A stretch of DNA of 19,830 bases. Source: CAYVUI01 sp964454745 (GTDB taxonomy: Bacteria > Planctomycetota > Phycisphaerae > Sedimentisphaerales > Anaerohalosphaeraceae). The stretch lies in assembly GCA_964454745.1 (NCBI GenBank), contig CAYVUI010000084.1, positions 1 to 19,830 of the forward strand, read 5' to 3'. This document shows positions 14,889-19,830 of the stretch, piece after piece; position 1 is the stretch's first letter; every line of letters begins with the position of its first letter. The position numbers and the translations under genes were made by a program. The notes under the pieces were generated by a model. The model did no database searches. It was not told where the DNA came from and was given only the letters and a program-made list of their open reading frames with translations.

Positions 14889-14916
14889 CCCTCTTAAGCT
14901 TTTCTTTCTAAGAGGG
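14889..14916 (+). promoter_or_regulatory. Leader hairpin that covers the ribosome binding site
   Basis: CCCTCTTA (14889-14896) pairs perfectly with TAAGAGGG (14909-14916) around a pyrimidine-rich 12-base loop. The right arm contains the GAGGG that serves as the ribosome binding site for the ATG at 14925, so folding would hide it. This suggests control of translation by a protein, small RNA or temperature, in addition to the sigma-54 promoter upstream. Confidence 0.55.
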
Positions 14917-14924
14917 ATATTAGA

Positions 14925-15407
14925 ATGATTAAACATGCGAAGGCGGTTAAGTTCTTTAACAAAACGGATTTAGATGGACCGAAATCACAGTGTGGACCCG
15001 GAGACCCCGATCAGGGATACGATTGGGACCGGTTGCCGAAACCTGATATTGCGACCCATGACGGGGCCACGGAGGAACCCGTCTCCAGGGCACGGCACAC
15101 ACTGGCCGCCTTTGAAATGAAAAAGTCCGGCGAAGGCTGGAAAATCTCATTTTTAGGCCAGTATACCTGTAACCAGATGGGAACATTGACCGTTCTACGG
15201 CCGCAAAAAAACGCCGGCAGTTCAAAACGCAAAACTGCGGTTGTGGCACTGCCAAAGGAGAATTCGCCCCCATCCGAGGCATCCTGTGTCCTCTTTACCG
15301 ATCAGGATGCCAAATCAGATCGGCAGCATGCCGTGATACTTGAAAACATCTGGCAGATTCATGATCTCTATCTATCCAATTGTGAAAAAGATGATAATGG
15401 GCATTGA
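14925..15407 (+). CDS. Orphan soluble protein under a sigma-54 promoter
   Basis: A 160-residue protein that I do not recognise. It has no signal peptide or membrane helix. The N-terminal third is polar and rich in Asp, Pro and Gly (KTDLDGPKSQCGPGDPDQGY). The middle has strand-like segments (LAAFEMKKSGEGWKISFLGQ, then MGTLTVLRPQ), then a basic patch (KNAGSSKRKT), and a C-terminal helix with Cys near the end (LENIWQIHDLYLSNCEKDD). The gene is well delimited: sigma-54 promoter, leader hairpin with GAGGG eight bases before the ATG, and a strong terminator 80 bases after the stop. That complete set of signals argues for a real gene expressed under a specific condition. Its role cannot be read from the sequence. 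Confidence 0.7.
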   Translation: MIKHAKAVKFFNKTDLDGPKSQCGPGDPDQGYDWDRLPKPDIATHDGATEEPVSRARHTLAAFEMKKSGEGWKISFLGQYTCNQMGTLTVLRPQKNAGSSKRKTAVVALPKENSPPSEASCVLFTDQDAKSDRQHAVILENIWQIHDLYLSNCEKDDNGH

Positions 15408-15487
15408 AAACCAATAAAAAGCGTGAAAGGAAACATTGCCTCTTCTGAACACTTGAAGTACCTACACTTTTCATCACCCTCCTCCGG

Positions 15488-15520
15488 AGCCGGATTCCAC
15501 AAGAATCCGGCTTATTTTTT
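15488..15520 (+). terminator. Strong intrinsic terminator
   Basis: AGCCGGATTC and GAATCCGGCT form a perfect 10-bp stem around CACAA, followed by TATTTTTT. It ends the transcription unit of the 160-residue orphan gene, whose stop is 80 bases upstream. Confidence 0.92.
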
Positions 15521-15762
15521 GCGCAATTATCACGTGCCCCGGTGAGTTTTCAGGATTTACTAACAGCCTGTGAGAAAAACCCGACAAAACAAATTCAGAT
15601 ACTCGCGTTATAACCCCTTTAAATTAAACAGCTTGCAAAATTAATAGGCTCTATGTCGGAATTATCTTGATTTTCACACAAAAATAATCATAACTAAACA
15701 CAATCCTAACACGGAAAGACGATATATTATAGGGTCAAATATGTGACTCGCCGAGGTCGGTT

Positions 15763-15814
15763 CCACTTTTTATCTGCTCCGTTTGATAGGTAACCGGGAT
15801 GGAAGAAAAAGTGG
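15763..15814 (+). repeat. Inverted repeat in the leader of the LpxH-like gene
   Basis: CCACTTTTT (15763-15771) and AAAAAGTGG (15806-15814) are exact inverted complements with a 34-base loop, 31 bases before the GTG start of the next gene. A 34-codon frame beginning with ATG at 15799 starts in the loop and overlaps that gene in another frame; it looks fortuitous. Elsewhere in 15521-15845 I see AT-rich DNA with a TATATTATAG stretch at 15723 that could hold a -10, but no convincing -35 and no gene. Confidence 0.35.
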
Positions 15815-15845
15815 GTGCAGTTGGAAGCCGTAAACGGATTGATGG

Positions 15846-16736
15846 GTGTTTGTTAAGTATCGCAGGGGAAATACGATTCGTACAGACCGCTCTATTTTTG
15901 TGATCAGTGACCTCCACATCGGAGATGGTTCAACGCGGGACAATCTCGAAGTCCGCGGCCGAGCCGATTCCCTGCGCCGTTTCCTTGATTATGTCGATTC
16001 CCAGCAGGGCGAGCTGGTTATCGTCGGCGATCTGTTTGAGTTCTGGCGGTACCGGCTGGACAAGGTCGTGGAGAAACGCCGCGATTTGCTCGACCGGTTC
16101 GACGCACTCAAAGCCGTTTACATCACCGGAAACCACGATTCAATTCCTGCCTGCCAGGGCGACACCTCAGCCGTTCATCCCTTTTTTGCCCGCCGGACAG
16201 AGCCCTATGTATGCACTATAGGCAGCAAACGCTTTAAATTTATGCACGGCCATGAAGTAGATCCCTTTATTCCCGCTCGTCCCAGAGGCATCAGCCGGAT
16301 GTTCGGGGCGTTCTGGGGCATGATCGAACCGCAAAATGAAGTCTGCGTGGTTCACCGCGATGTATTATCTGATACGCTCTTTGAGCTGGGCGAAACCCTT
16401 CTCAAAGTCTGGCATGTCTCCGCGAGCATGACCAACCGCAAGCTTCGTGAGTATTATTCCTACAATAACGATAAATTCGCATGGCTCAAACGGTCCCTGC
16501 GAATCCAGCGGATGCTCAGCCGCTACCATACCGACAAGAAAAACGGCCTTTACGATGTTGCCATTGTCGGCCATACCCATAAGGCAGGGCGGTTTAGCCG
16601 CTGGTATTACAACTGCGGAAGCTGGACCGGCCAGACCAACAATTTCATGCGAATTGAGCCCGAAGGCCATATCCAGGTACTCGACTGGACCGAAAACGGC
16701 CACGTTGAAAACAACTCCGTCATCGAAACTCAATAA
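15846..16736 (+). CDS. LpxH-like metallophosphoesterase
   Basis: A 296-residue calcineurin-type phosphoesterase. Its di-metal motifs are complete and in order: D22-x-H24 (SDLHIGD), D62 (GDLFEFW), N96-H97-D98 (GNHD), H134 and H136 (HGHE) and H243-x-H245 (GHTHKAG). GDLFEFW and the overall order resemble LpxH, the cytoplasmic UDP-2,3-diacylglucosamine hydrolase of lipid A synthesis, but the protein is about 55 residues longer than the E. coli enzyme owing to an insert between HGHE and GHTH. Related planctomycete and archaeal proteins have no assigned substrate, so I give only the family. GTG 15846 is the first usable start, because a stop lies two codons upstream; the ribosome binding site is weak. 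It is alone in its unit, with 171 bases before the fucosidase gene. Confidence 0.85.
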   Translation: MFVKYRRGNTIRTDRSIFVISDLHIGDGSTRDNLEVRGRADSLRRFLDYVDSQQGELVIVGDLFEFWRYRLDKVVEKRRDLLDRFDALKAVYITGNHDSIPACQGDTSAVHPFFARRTEPYVCTIGSKRFKFMHGHEVDPFIPARPRGISRMFGAFWGMIEPQNEVCVVHRDVLSDTLFELGETLLKVWHVSASMTNRKLREYYSYNNDKFAWLKRSLRIQRMLSRYHTDKKNGLYDVAIVGHTHKAGRFSRWYYNCGSWTGQTNNFMRIEPEGHIQVLDWTENGHVENNSVIETQ

Positions 16737-16840
16737 TTGCTTATTGTACATTTTCCATCTTTATTTTTGTGATCCTGCTGTATGTTTGCGCAAATTGGGG
16801 CGGGAATTTCGTGAAATCAGGTTGTGCTGCCCCCTGAGAT

Positions 16841-16869
16841 TTGTCATGATATCCTTTCGAATCTATAGG
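16841..16869 (+). promoter_or_regulatory. Sigma-70-type promoter for the fucosidase gene
   Basis: TTGTCA and TATAGG are 17 bases apart, matching five and four of six consensus positions. The -10 lies about 40 bases before the ATG at 16908. The remaining gap from 16737 shows nothing else notable. Confidence 0.5.
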
Positions 16870-16907
16870 TAATCATTTGTAAATTCATTTATTACAGCGA
16901 GGTAATC

Positions 16908-18623
16908 ATGAAAAGAACACTGGCTTTAATTCTTTTATCCGTAATCGCTATCTGTGGATTGTGCCCGGCAGATGATGCATCCTCCGATTCGCAGGCTTAC
17001 CTGACAGCCCGCCCGGAACTGATCGATAATTTCCGCAAGGCCCGCTTTGGCTTGTTCATCCACTGGGGGCCTGTGAGCATAAAGGGTACCGAGATCGGAT
17101 GGTCCCGCGGCTGTGACCGCTTTGACCGCCCGCCAATGGCATTCGAGTCCACCGAAGAATACGACAACGCATATAAAAAATTCAATCCGGTCAAGTTTGA
17201 TGCCGACCAGTGGGTGACTCTCGCCAAAGAAGTCGGCATGCAGTACATGGTCTTTACCGCCAAGCACATGGGCGGCTTTTGCATGTATGATACCCAAAAG
17301 CATGATTACAAGATCACATCGGATCAATCGCCTTACGGCAAAGATATCGTCAAGCAGCTCGCGGATGCCTGCCGCAGGCATGGCCTTGGATTCGCCCCGT
17401 ACTACTGCAATGCCGACTGGTGGTATGTAGACAAATTCGATGACTACCTGACCAGCTACGACCAGTACCAGTATGACCAGGTCAAAGAATTATGCACCAA
17501 TTACGGTGAGCTGTTTGCCGTCTGGTTTGATTCCGGTCCTTACAAGCCCCCGTTTGACGCCCACAGACTTTTCAAGCTCATACGCACTCTCCAGCCCAAT
17601 GCCCTGATTAATAACCGCACGCTGATCCTCGACGGCGATTACGATACCCCCGAGCAGAAGATAGGGCGGTTCCAGACCGATCGGCCCTGGGAAACCTGTA
17701 TGACCCTTGGCGATCACTGGGCCTGGCACGAAAATGACCGGATCAAAACGCTTGAGCAATGCATTTACGTACTCGTTCACACCATGGGCGGCGACGGCAA
17801 TCTGCTCTTGAATGTCGGCCCAATGCCGGACGGCCGCATTGAAGACCGGCAGATTAAACGCCTCCGCGAGATCGGCGCCTGGCTCAAAAAGTACGGCCAT
17901 ACCGTGCTCGACACACGCGGCGGACCGTATAAGTCCAACCCGTGGCTTGCTTCAACCCATTGCGGCAATACGATCTACGTCCACCTGACCCGCGAGGATA
18001 CGTCCCGCCCGGTGGTCCTCAATCCGATCCCCCATAAAATCAACCGTGCCCTGGTCGTTACCGGCGGCAGTGTTCGTTTCGAGCAGACCAGCGAAAAGGT
18101 CGTCCTGCACGTGGACAGTAAGCCCGGCCAGTCGCTCGATACCATCGTTCAGCTCGATCTCAATGCCCCGGCCGCGGATATCGAGCCGATGGACGTGATC
18201 CTCGGGCCCCATGAATTCGTATCCGCCAAATCCTCGAGCATTCGAGAGGACGATCCAAGCTGGGGCCCCGGTTCAATTTATGGAACCTATCCGCCCGAGC
18301 GGGCGATTGACGACAACTTCTTTACCATCTGGCAGGCCCTCGAATCCGACAAAACACCTTGGTTCGAGGCGGACCTGGGCGAGGTTCGCACGGTCAGCCG
18401 GCTGCTGCTAAAGGAAGTCTGGCATACGATTGACAAATTTTCCGTTCAATGCCGCGCTGCTGAAGACGAAAGCTGGAAACCACTCTTTACCGACGGCAAA
18501 ATGGGCGACGATTATCAGCGCGCGTTTGAGCCGGTACAGATGCGATACCTGCGGATCGAAGTTCTCGAATCCAGCGGGATCGTCGGGTTACGCCAGATTC
18601 ATCCGTTTACACCCGCGATGTAG
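16908..18623 (+). CDS. Secreted alpha-L-fucosidase, GH29, with C-terminal discoidin-like domain
   Basis: A 571-residue enzyme with GAGG before the ATG. Residues 1-20 are a signal peptide (KRTLALILLSVIAICGLCPA). The GH29 (beta/alpha)8 barrel spans about 35-345, with the family hallmarks FRKARFGLFIHWGPVS, QYMVFTAKHMGGFCMYD (the usual H-x-x-GF/C motif), ELFAVWFDSGPY, where D208 is the expected nucleophile, and GNLLLNVGPMPDGRI near the barrel end. A beta-sandwich follows to about 435. Residues about 440-568 resemble an F5/8 type C (CBM32-like) carbohydrate-binding domain (PPERAIDDNFFTIWQA, PWFEADLGEVRTVSRLLL, MRYLRIEVLESSGIVGLRQI). The enzyme removes terminal alpha-L-fucose from glycans, retaining configuration, in the periplasm or outside the cell. 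The acid/base residue cannot be fixed from sequence alone. It has its own candidate promoter; the glycosyltransferase gene follows after 96 bases. Confidence 0.93.
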   Translation: MKRTLALILLSVIAICGLCPADDASSDSQAYLTARPELIDNFRKARFGLFIHWGPVSIKGTEIGWSRGCDRFDRPPMAFESTEEYDNAYKKFNPVKFDADQWVTLAKEVGMQYMVFTAKHMGGFCMYDTQKHDYKITSDQSPYGKDIVKQLADACRRHGLGFAPYYCNADWWYVDKFDDYLTSYDQYQYDQVKELCTNYGELFAVWFDSGPYKPPFDAHRLFKLIRTLQPNALINNRTLILDGDYDTPEQKIGRFQTDRPWETCMTLGDHWAWHENDRIKTLEQCIYVLVHTMGGDGNLLLNVGPMPDGRIEDRQIKRLREIGAWLKKYGHTVLDTRGGPYKSNPWLASTHCGNTIYVHLTREDTSRPVVLNPIPHKINRALVVTGGSVRFEQTSEKVVLHVDSKPGQSLDTIVQLDLNAPAADIEPMDVILGPHEFVSAKSSSIREDDPSWGPGSIYGTYPPERAIDDNFFTIWQALESDKTPWFEADLGEVRTVSRLLLKEVWHTIDKFSVQCRAAEDESWKPLFTDGKMGDDYQRAFEPVQMRYLRIEVLESSGIVGLRQIHPFTPAM

Positions 18624-18719
18624 ACTTTTCGCGACGAAACAAAGGAAAAGGTTCCCACCGGGCGTTTTTTCCGTTATGCTGTCCGCAGAAAACTATGCTG
18701 ACAGAAACGGGAGATGTGT

Positions 18720-19781
18720 ATGGCGAAAATTCTCTACGGTGTCGCGGGCCAGGGTTTCGGCCACAGCAGCCGCAGCCACCTGATCGGAAAGCACCTTCTC
18801 GAACGCGGACATGACGTCATTTTTGCCGGTTCGATGAAATCTTACAGTTATTTGAAAGATGTCTTCGGTCCGGAAAGAGTCCGCGAGGTCATGGGCCTGC
18901 GGCTGATCTATGACAACGGCAAACTGGCGACCCTCCGCACCGGCATACAGAACCTGAAATGTTACCCCGCCGGGCGAAAAACCAACCGCTCCCTCTTTAC
19001 CGAAATGAGAGATTTCAAGCCCGACCTGGTCATCAGTGATTATGAGCCGTTTTCCGCATGGTGGGCCTGGCGGCGGGAAATCCCCTGTATTACCATCGAC
19101 CACCAGAGCACGATGACCCAGTGCATACTCGATAAAATCCCCGGTGTCGGCCCCGGCGGCCTCGCGGCCCGGGTTCTTACCTGCGTGTATTACCCCGGCT
19201 GCGATCGCCACATCGCGGTGAACTTCTTCAAGGCCGCCCTCCGCAGCGAAAGGGCGGTACTGGCCGGCCCGGTCATCCGTGAGGAGGTCCTCGCCCGAAG
19301 CCCGTCACAGGGTGACAAGGTGATCTTTTATACCACGGACGTTAGCTTCAAGGAAAAGCTCGGCGAGATATTCGGCAGGTTTACCAATACCCAATTCCTG
19401 ATCTACGGCTACAACGAGGACCGCCAGCAGGGCAACTGCACCTTTAAAAAGACAAGCACGGAAGGTTTTCTTGAGGATTTGTCCAAATGCCGGGGTGTAA
19501 TCGCGACAGCGGGTTTTTCCCTGATTTGTGAGTGCCTGCATTTTCGCAAGAAGATGCTGCTTTTGCCGATTCGCGGCCAGTACGAACAGGTAATAAACGC
19601 CCATTACATGCAAAAACTTGGTATGGGCATCAACTGCATGGAGGGGCTAAACGCCAACGTGGTCGAGGCATTCCTAAACGGCCTCGACGATCCTGCCCAA
19701 GGGGCGGAGATGATTCTTTACCCGGACAACGAAAAATTTCACGCGATCCTCGACCGGGTAATCACCGACGTGATCGGCTAG
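18720..19781 (+). CDS. GT-B glycosyltransferase, MJ1255/VC2487 type
   Basis: A 353-residue cytoplasmic protein. I start it at ATG 18720, six bases after GGGAG; the in-frame ATG at 18714 abuts that site with no spacing. The N-terminal Rossmann half has the family signature ILYGVAGQGFGHSSRS (H15, R18), then GHDVIFAGS and DLVISDYEPFSAWWA. The C-terminal half has the nucleotide-sugar-binding pattern FLEDLSKCRGVIATAGFSLI, CECLHFRKKMLLLPIRGQYE and QVINAHYMQKLGMG, as in MurG-like enzymes. Members of this family transfer sugars to unknown acceptors, often annotated only as glycosyltransferase. It may share a transcript with the fucosidase, but the 96-base gap and the exported nature of that enzyme make a shared pathway uncertain. 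The last 49 bases of the window hold only a weak inverted repeat. Confidence 0.85.
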   Translation: MAKILYGVAGQGFGHSSRSHLIGKHLLERGHDVIFAGSMKSYSYLKDVFGPERVREVMGLRLIYDNGKLATLRTGIQNLKCYPAGRKTNRSLFTEMRDFKPDLVISDYEPFSAWWAWRREIPCITIDHQSTMTQCILDKIPGVGPGGLAARVLTCVYYPGCDRHIAVNFFKAALRSERAVLAGPVIREEVLARSPSQGDKVIFYTTDVSFKEKLGEIFGRFTNTQFLIYGYNEDRQQGNCTFKKTSTEGFLEDLSKCRGVIATAGFSLICECLHFRKKMLLLPIRGQYEQVINAHYMQKLGMGINCMEGLNANVVEAFLNGLDDPAQGAEMILYPDNEKFHAILDRVITDVIG

Positions 19782-19830
19782 TCCTTAAACAAGCGAACTC
19801 GGTTTGTCTTTCAATGAATTCCGAGCTTGG

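Noticed and set aside
14744..14911. 55-codon open frame covering the sigma-54 promoter and leader
   Set aside because: No ribosome binding site, atypical composition, and it overlaps better-supported regulatory elements.
14821..14924. Possible riboswitch (c-di-GMP type) in the orphan-gene leader
   Set aside because: The conserved GEMM core sequences are absent; only the simple ribosome-site hairpin is supported.
18624..18719. Terminator between fucosidase and glycosyltransferase
   Set aside because: GGAAAA and TTTTCC can pair and there is a T run, but the stem is weak and the loop is irregular.
19782..19830. Terminator after the glycosyltransferase
   Set aside because: CTCGG and CCGAG can pair, but the stem is five bases and the window ends before any T tract.

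Overview
The window looks like chromosomal DNA from a planctomycete, most likely of the Phycisphaerae/Sedimentisphaerales type. This is an inference from gene content: secreted beta-helix proteins and a GH29 fucosidase, a long ExbB/ExbD operon built around a von Willebrand factor A (VWA) protein, long lineage-specific secreted proteins, a mid-range GC content and GTG/TTG starts. No tRNA, rRNA, CRISPR array, intact insertion sequence or phage gene is visible.

Layout. 1-2978 (minus strand): two secreted right-handed beta-helix proteins, the second running off the left edge. 2979-3222: a divergent regulatory region with a perfect 10-bp dyad. 3223-3621 (plus): a complete bacteriohemerythrin. 3637-4410 (minus): two small membrane proteins, the larger one AT-rich. 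4621-12755 (plus): a six-gene, tightly packed operon encoding a TonB-like anchor fused to a VWA domain, an ExbB-type proton channel, two different ExbD proteins, an exported helical-repeat protein and a very large membrane protein with a degenerate J domain at one end and a DnaJ-type zinc-finger module at the other. 12832-14416 (minus): a CBS-pair protein and an exported protein of unknown function. 14417-15520: a regulatory region and one orphan gene carrying candidate enhancer dyads, a sigma-54 promoter, a hairpin that covers the ribosome binding site, and a strong intrinsic terminator. 15846-19781 (plus): an LpxH-like metallophosphoesterase, a secreted GH29 alpha-L-fucosidase with a discoidin-like tail, and a GT-B glycosyltransferase of the MJ1255/VC2487 type.

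How the genes may work together. The six-gene operon has the parts of a proton-motive-force-driven envelope machine: stator (ExbB/ExbD), a transducer whose N-terminal helix carries the TonB SxxxH signature but whose periplasmic end is a metal-binding VWA domain, and two large envelope partners. This is the most interesting system here and I cannot match it to a characterised one. The beta-helix proteins and the fucosidase suggest use of fucose-containing polysaccharides. The 160-residue orphan gene with its apparently complete sigma-54 control region is the second notable unit.
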